Program-made: the position numbers and the translations under genes | Source: Paracoccaceae bacterium | GTDB taxonomy: Bacteria; Pseudomonadota; Alphaproteobacteria; Rhodobacterales; Rhodobacteraceae | Assembly (NCBI GenBank): GCA_007134405.1 | Contig: SLKW01000437.1 | Span: forward strand, 1-14,278 | Direction of reading: 5' to 3' | Length of the DNA stretch: 14,278 nucleotides | The notes under the pieces: generated by a model | What the model saw: only the letters and a program-made list of their open reading frames with translations | The model's database searches: none | What the model was told of the DNA's origin: nothing | In this document: one piece after another, positions 6,741 through 13,700 of the stretch | How positions within the stretch are numbered: the first letter of the stretch is position 1 | Layout of the letters: the number at the start of each line of letters is the position of its first letter

Positions 6741-8900
6741 TCAGGCCGCGGGGCTGAGGTAGCGCGCCTCGAACGCCGCCGGCTCGAGCGGATGCGACAG
6801 GAAGAAGCCCTGCGCCTGGTCACATCCGGCCAGGCGCAACCAGTCGTACTGGGCCCGGGTTTCGACCCCCTCGGCGACGCTGCGCAGCCCGAAGCTGCGG
6901 GCGAGGCTGAGGATGCCCGCCACCAGCTGTTCGTCGCGCCGCGTATCGGTGCCGATGCCGGCCACGAAGCTTCGGTCGATCTTGACCTCGCGCAGGGGCA
7001 GTTCCTGCAGGTAGCGCAACGAGGAATAGCCGGTGCCGAAATCGTCGATCGAGAACTCGAAGCCCGCCTCGCGCAGCGCCGCGATCCCGTCCTGCGCGCC
7101 GCCGCCAATTTCCATCAGCGCGGTTTCGGTGATCTCGAACAGGATCTGCCCGGCATCGAGCTTGTGCGCGCGCAGCTGGTCGACGATGTGATCGGCGAAC
7201 CCGCTGCTGGCCAGGGACAGCGTCGAGACGTTGATCGCCATGTGCAGGCGGCGTCCGGCGCGCTGCCAGCGCGCAAGCTGGTCGAAGACCATCGCGACCA
7301 TCGCCCGGTCGACCTCGGGGACGAGGCCGATGCGTTCGGCCAGTTCGATGAACTCGTCGGGCCCGATGACGCCGAGTTCCGGATCGGACCAGCGCAGCAG
7401 CGCCTCGGCGCCGGCGACCGTCCGTGCCGTGCCGTGGAGCATGAATTTCGGCTGGAAGGCAAGCTTGAAGCCGCTGACCTCCAGCACGCGGTGCAGCCCA
7501 TCCGTCAGCCGGCTGCGGCGGTCCACGATCCGCAGGAGCTCCGGCTCGAACCGGGCGATCGTGCCCCGGCCCCGCGACTTGGCCCGAAACAGCGCCACAC
7601 CGGCGGCGCGGATCAGGGCGTCGGCGGTCGCGCCGTCCTGCGGGAAGCTTGCCACCCCGAGGGCGCAGTCGCTGCGCAGCGCGCCGGCGGTCAGCTCGAC
7701 GGGTTCGCAGATCGCGGCGCGCAGCCGCTCGGCCTGGTCCATCTTTGCGGCATCCGCGGGGCCGGGCAGGATGATGGCGAACTCCCCGCCGCCCAGCCGC
7801 GCGGTGAAGCCGCCGCGATCGATCATCTCCTCCAGCCGCGCCGCGATGCCCTGCAGGAAGGTGTCGCCCACCGTGTGGCCATGGGCATCGTTGATGAGCT
7901 TGAGATCCGTCACATCGAGGAGCATGAGCGAGAACGGCTGGATCGGCGCTTGCCGCGCCAGGCTGTTCATCACCTTGCGCAGATAGGCGCGGTTCGGCAG
8001 GTGGGTCAACGGGTCGTAATAGGTCAGGCGCTCGGCCCGGTCGACCGCGGCGCGCAGGGCGGCTTGCCATTCCATCCGGTCCGACAGGTCCGAGGTGATG
8101 CCGCCGATGCCGAACACGGTCCCGTCGTCGTCGCGCAGGGGGAACTTGTCGATGCGAAAGCTGCGCCGCCGGTCGCCGGTCTGGCTGGCGTAGAAGGCGC
8201 GCGCCTGGCCCGATGTCAGGACCTCGCGGTCGCTGCCCCGGGCGCCGAAGACATGCGCGGCCTCGGTCTCGTCGGGCAGCTTTCCGGCGGTCAGCGCATC
8301 GCGGCTGGTGCCCAGTTCCTGCGCGATGGCGGAATTGGCCAGAAGGCAGCGCCCCTCCAGGTCGAAGGCGAAGATCATCGCGTCCGAGGAATCGATCAGC
8401 GCGCGATAGAGCGAACGCTCGCGCGCCAGGCTGGTCAGGTCGGGACGTTCGACCATGACCAGTTGCAGCCCCGCCCCCGGAACCGCCCCGGCCTGCAGTT
8501 CGGACACATGCGCCTCGGCCGGCACCTGGCTGCCGTCGGGATGCCGAAGCGCCAGATCGCGCACCACCTGAGGCCCGGTCAGGTGCCGCCCCGACCCGAG
8601 TTCGCGCAAGGTTTCGAAAAGTGCCACGCGCCCGCGTCCGGCAAAAAGCGCGAAGACGCTCTGCCCGGCAAGCCCGGCCTCCGCCGTCTCGTTCCAGCAT
8701 CGGCTGGCGGCGGGATTGGCCAGCATGATGCGCCCCCGGTGATCGAGCGCCAGCGCCGGCAGCGGCAAGTCATCGAAAAGCGCGGCATAGCGCTTGCGTT
8801 CCGTCTGCAGGGCCTCGAAGTCGGCGCGCATCCGGCTTTGCCGCTGGCGCAGCAATGTCATTTCCTCGCGCAGGCGCGACAGGTCGGTGCGCTCAGTCAT
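6741..8900 (-). CDS. PAS-PAS-GGDEF-EAL protein, probable c-di-GMP phosphodiesterase
   Basis: A soluble 719-residue signalling protein with no membrane segment. An N-terminal coiled coil (about 5-38) is followed by two PAS-like domains (about 36-150 and 163-280). A GGDEF domain (about 290-450, YYDPLTHLPNR at 294-304) and an EAL domain (about 465-719) follow. The GGDEF signature reads RLGGGEF (368-374): the catalytic Asp/Glu is Gly372, and no RxxD inhibitory site precedes it, so cyclase activity is unlikely. The EAL domain looks complete: E499-A-L, N557, E589/E592 (FEITET), D619-D620 (DDFGTGYSSL), K640, E677 and Q697. It should hydrolyse c-di-GMP, with the GGDEF part perhaps sensing GTP. The ATG at 8900 has a weak GGTGGG ribosome site. 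A promoter and structured leader lie upstream. Confidence 0.93.
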   Translation of the reverse strand: MTERTDLSRLREEMTLLRQRQSRMRADFEALQTERKRYAALFDDLPLPALALDHRGRIMLANPAASRCWNETAEAGLAGQSVFALFAGRGRVALFETLRELGSGRHLTGPQVVRDLALRHPDGSQVPAEAHVSELQAGAVPGAGLQLVMVERPDLTSLARERSLYRALIDSSDAMIFAFDLEGRCLLANSAIAQELGTSRDALTAGKLPDETEAAHVFGARGSDREVLTSGQARAFYASQTGDRRRSFRIDKFPLRDDDGTVFGIGGITSDLSDRMEWQAALRAAVDRAERLTYYDPLTHLPNRAYLRKVMNSLARQAPIQPFSLMLLDVTDLKLINDAHGHTVGDTFLQGIAARLEEMIDRGGFTARLGGGEFAIILPGPADAAKMDQAERLRAAICEPVELTAGALRSDCALGVASFPQDGATADALIRAAGVALFRAKSRGRGTIARFEPELLRIVDRRSRLTDGLHRVLEVSGFKLAFQPKFMLHGTARTVAGAEALLRWSDPELGVIGPDEFIELAERIGLVPEVDRAMVAMVFDQLARWQRAGRRLHMAINVSTLSLASSGFADHIVDQLRAHKLDAGQILFEITETALMEIGGGAQDGIAALREAGFEFSIDDFGTGYSSLRYLQELPLREVKIDRSFVAGIGTDTRRDEQLVAGILSLARSFGLRSVAEGVETRAQYDWLRLAGCDQAQGFFLSHPLEPAAFEARYLSPAA

Positions 8901-8910
8901 GACCCACCGG

Positions 8911-8957
8911 AGATCGCGTTACCGCTTCGCCCGCGATCTGCGGCGGGACGAAGCGGT
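8911..8957 (-). promoter_or_regulatory. Leader with two mutually exclusive stem-loops ahead of the c-di-GMP gene
   Basis: Structure A pairs ACCGCTTCG (8921-8929) plus CCCGC (8930-8934) with GCGGG (8943-8947) plus CGAAGCGGT (8949-8957). That is a 14-bp stem with one bulged base (8948) and an 8-nt loop. Structure B pairs AGATCGCG (8911-8918) with CGCGATCT (8932-8939). It uses the loop and inner stem of A, so both cannot form fully, although a pseudoknot is possible. The region lies 10-57 nt ahead of the ATG. The rest of the 302-bp gap (8901-9202) holds only the promoter, some small palindromes (GGCGCGCC at 9081-9088) and an unconvincing 71-codon reading frame. The pairings are seen; the switching role is inferred. 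No U-run follows A, so it is not an ordinary terminator. Confidence 0.5.
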
Positions 8958-9114
8958 GATCCGGCGCGGGCTTCGGTACCTTCGGCCATCGGCTTCCTTG
9001 CCTTGGTTCGATCGTAGCCCCATTCGCGTTTCGCGTCAGCGCCTTGGCCAGCGCATTGATCGGCGACGACGCGGTTCGACGGCGCGCCATCCGGCCAGAC
9101 AAATTCAACTAAAA

Positions 9115-9143
9115 AGTGTATCGTGCGTACGGTGATCCGTCAA
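9115..9143 (-). promoter_or_regulatory. Sigma-70 type promoter of the PAS-GGDEF-EAL gene
   Basis: On the minus strand TTGACG (9143-9138) is followed by exactly 17 bp and then TACACT (9120-9115), in a locally AT-rich patch unusual for this DNA. Transcription would begin near 9108, leaving a leader of about 208 nt before the ATG at 8900. The spacer contains the palindrome CGTACG (9126-9131), a possible regulator contact. It begins only about 60 bp after the end of the molybdenum hydroxylase gene, so it separates the two units. Confidence 0.55.
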
Positions 9144-9202
9144 GAAACACCCCGGCGCCAGGGCAACGGGCTTTCCGACGCGCGTCCGGATGCCGCCGCC
9201 CG

Positions 9203-11443
9203 TCAGAGCACGAAGTCGATTTCCCGCGACAGCGGCAGCGTCCGCAGGCGCCGCCCGGTCAGGTCGAAGATCGCATTGGCAAGCGCCGGGGCGGCAGGGG
9301 GCGTACCCGGCTCGCCGGCCCCGCCCAGCCGATCCTGCACCTGAAGGATGCGCGTCTCGATGCGCGGGACGGCCGCGATGCGCAGCCCCTCGTATTGCGA
9401 CAGATCCCGCTCCTGCACCTCGCCACCCGCGAAGGTGATCTCGCCCAGGACCGCCGCGGACAGCCCGAAGATCAGCCCCGATTCCATCTGCGCCTGCACG
9501 ATCCCGGGGTCGAGCGCGCGGCCCAGATCGCAGGCGATCCAGGCGCGCGCGATGCGGATGCGCCCGCCGTCGTCCTCGACCTCGATCGCCTGCGCGACCG
9601 GCGTCCCGTAGGACCAGCAGAAGGCGACGCCGCGCCCGGTTCCCGCCGGCCGCGCGCCACGCCAGTCGGACATCCGCGCCACTTGGTCGAGCACGTTCGC
9701 CGCGATGGCGGATTCCGGCCGGATCAGGTCCAGCCGGAAGTCCAGCGGGTCGCGCCCGGCGGCATGGGCCAGCTCGTCGATGAAGCTTTCGTGGATGAAG
9801 CCGTTATGGCTGTAGCCGACCGACCGCCAGAACCCCAGAGGGATGTCCAGATCCGCCAGATACCCCTCGACCCGGTAATTCGGGATCGCATAGGGCTGGT
9901 CGAACGCGCCCTCGACGGCGCCCTTGTCGGGGCCGACGGCGCGCACGCCGGTCAGTCGAGACACCGCCTGATGCGCGACCGAAGGGGCGGCGATCTTGGC
10001 TTCCAGCGCCACCGCGCTGCCACCCTGCACGGCGCCGCGCATCCGCGCGATCATGCCGGGGCGGTAGAAGTCATGCGTCAGATCCTCGGCGCGCGACCAG
10101 GTGACCTGCACCGGCGTGCCCGGCATCTGCCGGGCGACGCGCGCGGCGAGGGTCGAGAAGTCGGATTCCAGCCGCCTGCCGAAGCCGCCGCCCAGAAAGG
10201 GCGTGTGGACCGTCACCTGCGCCGGATCGAGCCCGACCGCCGCGGCCGCGCCGCGCGCCTGCACCAGCGGCGCCTGGCTCGGGCTCCACAATTCCAGCGC
10301 GTCGCCCGTGTACCGCGCGGTCGCCGTCATCGGCTCGGGTGTCGCATGGGCAAGGAACGGCAGGCGATACTCCGCCTCGATCACGTCGGCCGCGTCGGAA
10401 AGCGCGCGCGCGGCGTTGCCGTCGTTGCGCAGCCGCGAATTGCGCCGCCCCGCGAAGGCCTCGGCGATGCGCGCGAAGATCGCCTCGGTCGTCTCGGGAT
10501 AGGGCGCCGGGCCCCAGTCGATTTCGACCGCCTCGGCGGCGCGCATCGCCGCCCAGGTATTCCGCGCCACGACCGCGATGCCGGTGCCCAGGTCGATCAC
10601 CCGTTCGACGCCGGGCATAGCCAGGGCCGGGGCCGGATCGAACCCGTTCATCGCGCCGCCCAGCCGCGGGTTCATCCGGACGGTGGCGAATTTCATTCCC
10701 GGCAGACGGATGTCGATCCCGAAGGTCGCCGTGCCGGTCGCCTTGGCGACCATATCCGTGCGCGGCAGCGACCGGCCGAGAAGGCGCCAGTCCGCGGCCG
10801 GGCGGGGCGCTACCTGTGGCGCCGGGATCGCCGCGGCGGCCTCGGCCAGCGCCGTGTAATCGAGCCGCCGCCCGTCGCGCCCGACGACCGCGCCGTCCTC
10901 GGTCCGCAGCGTCTCGACCGGCACGCCCATCCGCTCTGCGGCGGCCATCTTCAGGGCCTCCCGCGCGCTTGCGCCCGCCCGCCGCAGGGTCTCGAACCCG
11001 TCGCGGATCGAGGTCGATCCGCCGGTGATCTGGACCGCGAAGACCTGGCTGATCGCGCCCAGGGCGCCCGCCGCCCGGTCACGAAGGGCGGACTCGCCGT
11101 AATCCGCGACCGGCAGGGCCATCTCTGCCAGCGCCGCGTTGTGATAGGCCGCCGAGGCCGGGCCGTGAATGATGCGCACCGACGCCCAGGGCAGATCCAG
11201 CTCTTCGGCCAGAAGCGCGGCCAGCGTCGTGTGCACGCCCTGTCCCATCTCGGACCGGCCCGACACCAGGGTCACGCCGGCGCTGTCGATGATCAGGAAA
11301 GGATTGAGGCTGGTGCCGGCGCGCGCACGAAGCGGGTTCTCGGGCGGCCGGCTCAGATGCCATACGCCGAACGCCACGCCGCCCGCCACCGCGGCCGAAC
11401 CGATCAGGAAGCCGCGCCGCGCGATCCGGCCGCCGCGCGCCAC
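9203..11443 (-). CDS. Tat-exported molybdopterin-binding subunit of an isoquinoline 1-oxidoreductase-type hydroxylase
   Basis: Large subunit of a xanthine-oxidase-family molybdenum hydroxylase, oxidising a C-H bond of an aldehyde or N-heterocycle with water as oxygen source. The 746-residue protein begins with a twin-arginine signal, ARRGFLIGSAAVAGG (8-22), so the cofactor-loaded dimer is probably exported folded. Family motifs include SEMGQGVHTTLAALLAEEL (64-82) and LGGGFGRRLESDF (417-429). GAGEPG near 709-714 has Glu711 at the place of the catalytic base. The start is GTG at 11443, 3 nt after the 2Fe-2S subunit stop. No FAD subunit is present, as is usual in this subfamily, which passes electrons to a cytochrome or similar acceptor not encoded here. 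The true substrate is unknown. Confidence 0.9.
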   Translation of the reverse strand: MARGGRIARRGFLIGSAAVAGGVAFGVWHLSRPPENPLRARAGTSLNPFLIIDSAGVTLVSGRSEMGQGVHTTLAALLAEELDLPWASVRIIHGPASAAYHNAALAEMALPVADYGESALRDRAAGALGAISQVFAVQITGGSTSIRDGFETLRRAGASAREALKMAAAERMGVPVETLRTEDGAVVGRDGRRLDYTALAEAAAAIPAPQVAPRPAADWRLLGRSLPRTDMVAKATGTATFGIDIRLPGMKFATVRMNPRLGGAMNGFDPAPALAMPGVERVIDLGTGIAVVARNTWAAMRAAEAVEIDWGPAPYPETTEAIFARIAEAFAGRRNSRLRNDGNAARALSDAADVIEAEYRLPFLAHATPEPMTATARYTGDALELWSPSQAPLVQARGAAAAVGLDPAQVTVHTPFLGGGFGRRLESDFSTLAARVARQMPGTPVQVTWSRAEDLTHDFYRPGMIARMRGAVQGGSAVALEAKIAAPSVAHQAVSRLTGVRAVGPDKGAVEGAFDQPYAIPNYRVEGYLADLDIPLGFWRSVGYSHNGFIHESFIDELAHAAGRDPLDFRLDLIRPESAIAANVLDQVARMSDWRGARPAGTGRGVAFCWSYGTPVAQAIEVEDDGGRIRIARAWIACDLGRALDPGIVQAQMESGLIFGLSAAVLGEITFAGGEVQERDLSQYEGLRIAAVPRIETRILQVQDRLGGAGEPGTPPAAPALANAIFDLTGRRLRTLPLSREIDFVL

Positions 11444-11446
11444 CGC

Positions 11447-11911
11447 TCAGGACCCCCGCAGCGCGTCGGCCGCCTGGTGGATCGCGGCGCGAATGCGATT
11501 GTACGTGCCGCAGCGGCAGAGGATTCCCGCCATCCAGTCGTCGATCTCGGCGTCGCTCGGCGCGGGGTTCCCGGCCAGAAGCGCCGCGGCCTGCATGATC
11601 TGGCCGGACTGGCAGTAGCCGCATTGCGCCACCTGGTGGCGGATCCAGGCCTCCTGCACGGCATGCAGCGCCGCCGGGCGGCCCAGCCCCTCGATGGTGG
11701 TCACGTCGCCCCGGACATCGGCCAGCGCCAGCTGGCAGGACAGGACCGGCTCGCCATCCACATGGACCGTGCAGGCGCCGCAGGCCGCCGTGCCGCAGCC
11801 ATACTTCGTGCCGGTCAGGTTCAACTCGTCGCGCAGCACCCACAGCAGGGGCGTCTCGCCCGGCGAGTCCACGCTGACCGTCGCGCCGTTCACGGTCAGG
11901 GTGTCGGACAT
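11447..11911 (-). CDS. (2Fe-2S)-binding subunit of the molybdenum hydroxylase
   Basis: Small electron-transfer subunit partnering the downstream molybdopterin protein. The 154-residue protein has a plant-ferredoxin-type cluster site C39-x4-C44-x2-C47 with C59 ([13 protein letters not shown]...LSC). A second, helical-domain cluster site uses C97-x2-C100 (CGYCQSGQ) and C132-x-C134 (CRCGTY). Both clusters are complete. I choose the ATG at 11911 because AGGAGG lies 7 nt upstream (complement 11919-11924); an in-frame start 18 nt earlier would overlap that ribosome site. It has no Tat signal itself and probably hitchhikes through Tat with its partner. It is the first gene of a two-gene operon. Confidence 0.93.
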   Translation of the reverse strand: MSDTLTVNGATVSVDSPGETPLLWVLRDELNLTGTKYGCGTAACGACTVHVDGEPVLSCQLALADVRGDVTTIEGLGRPAALHAVQEAWIRHQVAQCGYCQSGQIMQAAALLAGNPAPSDAEIDDWMAGILCRCGTYNRIRAAIHQAADALRGS

Positions 11912-11975
11912 GATCGTGCCTCCTGTCATCCGGGGTGCAGGATAACCCCCGCCGCAGCCGAAAATCTAGCGGCGC

Positions 11976-11998
11976 GCCCGGGCGCTTCCAGCCCGGGC
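11976..11998 (-). terminator. GC hairpin after the L,D-transpeptidase gene
   Basis: GCCCGGGC (11976-11983 and 11991-11998) forms a perfect 8-bp stem around a 7-nt loop, starting 1 nt after the transpeptidase stop codon. On the minus strand a TTTT run comes only about 10 nt after the stem, so it is an imperfect intrinsic terminator. It may instead protect the 3' end. It separates the transpeptidase from the hydroxylase operon. Confidence 0.5.
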
Positions 11999-11999
11999 C

Positions 12000-12635
12000 T
12001 CAGATGACGACGACCCGCGTCCCGGTCCCCACGCGCCCGTAAAGGTCGATCACGTCGTGCTGCAGCATCCGGAAACACCCCTGCGAGGCGCGCCGCCCGA
12101 TCGAGCGCCATTCCGGCGTGCCGTGGATGCGGATCCCCTCGTCTTGCCCGGTCGCCAGCGTGCGCAGGTAAAGCGCCCGCGCCCCCAGCGGGTTGCGCGG
12201 CCCGCCCTCCTTGCCGTCGGCGAATTCCTCGTAGGCGTCGGGGTTGCGCTCGATCATCGCCGGCGTCGGCGTCCAGGTCGGCCAGCGCGCGGTGCGGTAG
12301 ATCTCGGCCTCGCCGGTCCAGCCCAGCCCTTCCTGGCCCACGCTGATCCCGTAGCGCAGCGCATAGCCGTCCTCCAGCACCAGGTGCAGCAGCGCCTGGT
12401 CGGCATGGATGACGATCGTGCCCGGCGGCTCCTCGGTCTCGTAGGGCACGACCTGGCGGCGCAGCCATTCGGGGATCTCGTCGATGTCGATGGCCGGGAT
12501 CCGGTGCGGCCCGTCCTGCCGTGCGGCATAGTCGAGCGAGGCGATCTCGGGCGGTTCGGGTTGCATCATCATGCAGCCTGACAAGACGAGCGCGCCACTC
12601 GCGCCCAGAAACCACCGCCGGGAATAGGTCAGCAT
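12000..12635 (-). CDS. L,D-transpeptidase, probable Tat-exported lipoprotein
   Basis: A YkuD/ErfK-type enzyme that cross-links or modifies peptidoglycan at meso-diaminopimelate, acting in the periplasm. The 211-residue product begins MLTYSRRWFLGASGALVLSG and then C21. It has both a near-consensus twin-arginine motif (SRRWFLG) and a lipobox (LSGC), so a membrane-anchored lipoprotein is expected. The catalytic motif is complete: HGT with H171 and SQGCFRM with C187 and R189. The ATG at 12635 has GGAG 6 nt upstream and lies downstream of a likely -10 element. The in-frame GTG at 12659 lies at or before the expected RNA start, so I rejected it. It is probably a single-gene unit ended by a hairpin. 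Confidence 0.92.
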   Translation of the reverse strand: MLTYSRRWFLGASGALVLSGCMMMQPEPPEIASLDYAARQDGPHRIPAIDIDEIPEWLRRQVVPYETEEPPGTIVIHADQALLHLVLEDGYALRYGISVGQEGLGWTGEAEIYRTARWPTWTPTPAMIERNPDAYEEFADGKEGGPRNPLGARALYLRTLATGQDEGIRIHGTPEWRSIGRRASQGCFRMLQHDVIDLYGRVGTGTRVVVI

Positions 12636-12661
12636 GTGCGACTCCGTATGATTCAACACGG

Positions 12662-12697
12662 TTTATAACATTCAATATGCGTGAACGTTCCGGAAAC
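12662..12697 (-). promoter_or_regulatory. Promoter region of the L,D-transpeptidase with overlapping palindromes
   Basis: On the minus strand TATAAA (12667-12662) is a good -10 candidate; a matching -35 is not clear. Where -35 should lie are two overlapping 8-bp palindromes, GAACGTTC (12683-12690) and TTCCGGAA (12688-12695). Read together on the plus strand they give GAAC-N7-AAAC (12683-12697), one base away from the alphaproteobacterial LexA pattern. Regulator identity is unknown. Confidence 0.4.
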
Positions 12698-12701
12698 GGC
12701 G

Positions 12702-13541
12702 TCAGAGGCTCGTGCGCAGATGCCAGAGTTCGGGGAACAACTCGACCTCCAGCATCCGCCGCAGGTACTGCACGCCCGCCGTGCCGCCGGTGCCGCGCTT
12801 GAAGCCGATGATGCGCTCGACCGTGGTCACGTGGTTGAACCGCCAGCGGCGGAAGTAATCCTCGAAATCCACCAGCTTCTCGGCCAGTTCGTAAAGCTCC
12901 CAATGCGCCTCGGGCGCCGCATAGACGGCGCGCCAGGCCGCCTCGACCGCCGCGTGCGGGCGCCAGGCGCCGCGCAGGTCGCGCCCGGTCACCTCGGCCG
13001 GGATGTCGAACCCCGCGCGCGCCAGGCAGCCGATCGCCACATCGTAAAGCGAGGGGCGCGCAAGCTCGGCCTCCAGCGCCGCGTTCAGGTCCGCGCGATG
13101 CGCATGCGGGCGCGCCATGGCCAGGTTCCGGTTGCCCACCGCGTATTCGATCAGCCGGTACTGCCACGACTGAAAGCCCGACGATTCGCCCAGCGCGTCG
13201 CGAAACCGGGTGTATTCGCTGGGCGTCATCGTGCGCAGCACGTCCCAGGCGCTGTTCAATTGCTCGAAGATGCGCGCCACGCGGGTCAGCATCTTGAAGG
13301 CCGGGCGCATCTCGCCCTTCGCCAGCAGCTCGCGCGCCGCCCCGATCTCGTGCAGCGCCAGCCGCATCCACAGCTCCGACGTCTGGTGCTGGATGATGAA
13401 CAGCATCTCGTCATGCGCCGAACTCAGCGGATGCTGCGCCGTCAGGATCCGGTCGAGGCCGAGGTAATCGGTATAGGACATGCGCCCGTCGAACTGCATC
13501 CGGGCGCCTTCGCTGGCGGGGTCATAGGGTTTTTCGGTCAT
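12702..13541 (-). CDS. kynA: Tryptophan 2,3-dioxygenase
   Basis: Heme enzyme that opens the indole ring of L-tryptophan to N-formylkynurenine, the first step of the kynurenine pathway. The 279-residue protein has the usual length. H52 in [13 protein letters not shown] matches the active-site His55 of Xanthomonas TDO, and H237 in [16 protein letters not shown] matches its axial heme ligand His240. [11 protein letters not shown] (substrate and heme-propionate loop) follows. The ATG at 13541 has GGAG 6 nt upstream (complement 13548-13551); the in-frame ATG at 13553 overlaps that site. It is downstream of kynU on the same strand, separated by 159 bp that contain a small ORF and hairpins. No promoter is obvious in the gap, so co-transcription is likely. 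Arylformamidase (kynB) is not in the window. Confidence 0.96.
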   Translation of the reverse strand: MTEKPYDPASEGARMQFDGRMSYTDYLGLDRILTAQHPLSSAHDEMLFIIQHQTSELWMRLALHEIGAARELLAKGEMRPAFKMLTRVARIFEQLNSAWDVLRTMTPSEYTRFRDALGESSGFQSWQYRLIEYAVGNRNLAMARPHAHRADLNAALEAELARPSLYDVAIGCLARAGFDIPAEVTGRDLRGAWRPHAAVEAAWRAVYAAPEAHWELYELAEKLVDFEDYFRRWRFNHVTTVERIIGFKRGTGGTAGVQYLRRMLEVELFPELWHLRTSL

Positions 13542-13557
13542 GCGACACTCCATTGGG

Positions 13558-13585
13558 CTGAGGGGGCAGGGCGAAGCGCCCTCAG
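13558..13585 (-). promoter_or_regulatory. Alternative hairpins just ahead of the kynA ribosome binding site
   Basis: CTGAGGG (13558-13564) can pair with CCCTCAG (13579-13585), a 7-bp stem with a 14-nt loop. Alternatively AGGGCG (13568-13573) can pair with CGCCCT (13577-13582), a 6-bp stem with an AAG loop. They share 13579-13582 and so exclude each other. The first ends 6 nt before the kynA GGAG site, and its 5' RNA arm contains the TGA stop of the small ORF. A regulatory role is inferred. Confidence 0.45.
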
Positions 13586-13677
13586 CGCGCGTCGCGCGTT
13601 CCCGCCTGCGCCAGCCGCCGCCACAGCGCCACCCAGCCCGCCGGCCGGCAGAGCGGCGGCACGCCCCCGGGCATCAT
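13582..13677 (-). CDS. 31-codon ORF between kynU and kynA, candidate Trp leader peptide
   Basis: Too short for routine gene calling and not a family I recognise. It reads [19 protein letters not shown] and then [12 protein letters not shown], with two ATGs at 13677 and 13674. Support for translation: 30 of 31 sense codons end in G or C, while GC is clearly lower at first and second positions. It lies on the operon strand 23 nt after the kynU stop, and GGGCAGG precedes the ATGs, although spacing to the first ATG is poor. It has two Trp codons (residues 15 and 19) in 31, far above the usual 1-2 percent. Its stop codon lies in the stem of the hairpin ahead of kynA. It could be a tryptophan-sensing leader, a small protein, or chance. 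Confidence 0.4.
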   Translation of the reverse strand: MMPGGVPPLCRPAGWVALWRRLAQAGTRDAR

Positions 13678-13700
13678 CCTGCCCGAACTACGCCGGGGGC
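13663..13700 (-). promoter_or_regulatory. Hairpin directly after the kynU stop codon
   Basis: GCCCCCGG (13663-13670) is the exact complement of CCGGGGGC (13693-13700), giving an 8-bp GC stem with a 22-nt loop that starts right after the kynU TGA. The loop contains the putative ribosome site and both ATGs of the 31-codon ORF. No U-run follows, so it is not a standard intrinsic terminator. It may tune read-through, mRNA stability or small-ORF initiation. Confidence 0.45.

Noticed and set aside
8893..9108. 71-codon minus-strand reading frame filling the leader of the c-di-GMP gene
   Set aside because: It begins with TTG at the predicted RNA start, has no ribosome site at that codon or at its first ATG (9090), and third-position GC is clearly lower than in real genes here. 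The leader-structure reading explains the region better, though a short upstream ORF is not fully excluded.
9175..9189. Inverted repeat CCGACGCGCGTCCGG after the molybdenum hydroxylase gene as a terminator
   Set aside because: The palindromic core leaves no room for a loop and no T-run follows on the minus strand.
9116..12007. 963-codon plus-strand open frame opposite the molybdenum hydroxylase genes
   Set aside because: The product is Arg/Gly/His-rich low complexity and entirely antisense to two well-recognised genes with intact cofactor motifs.
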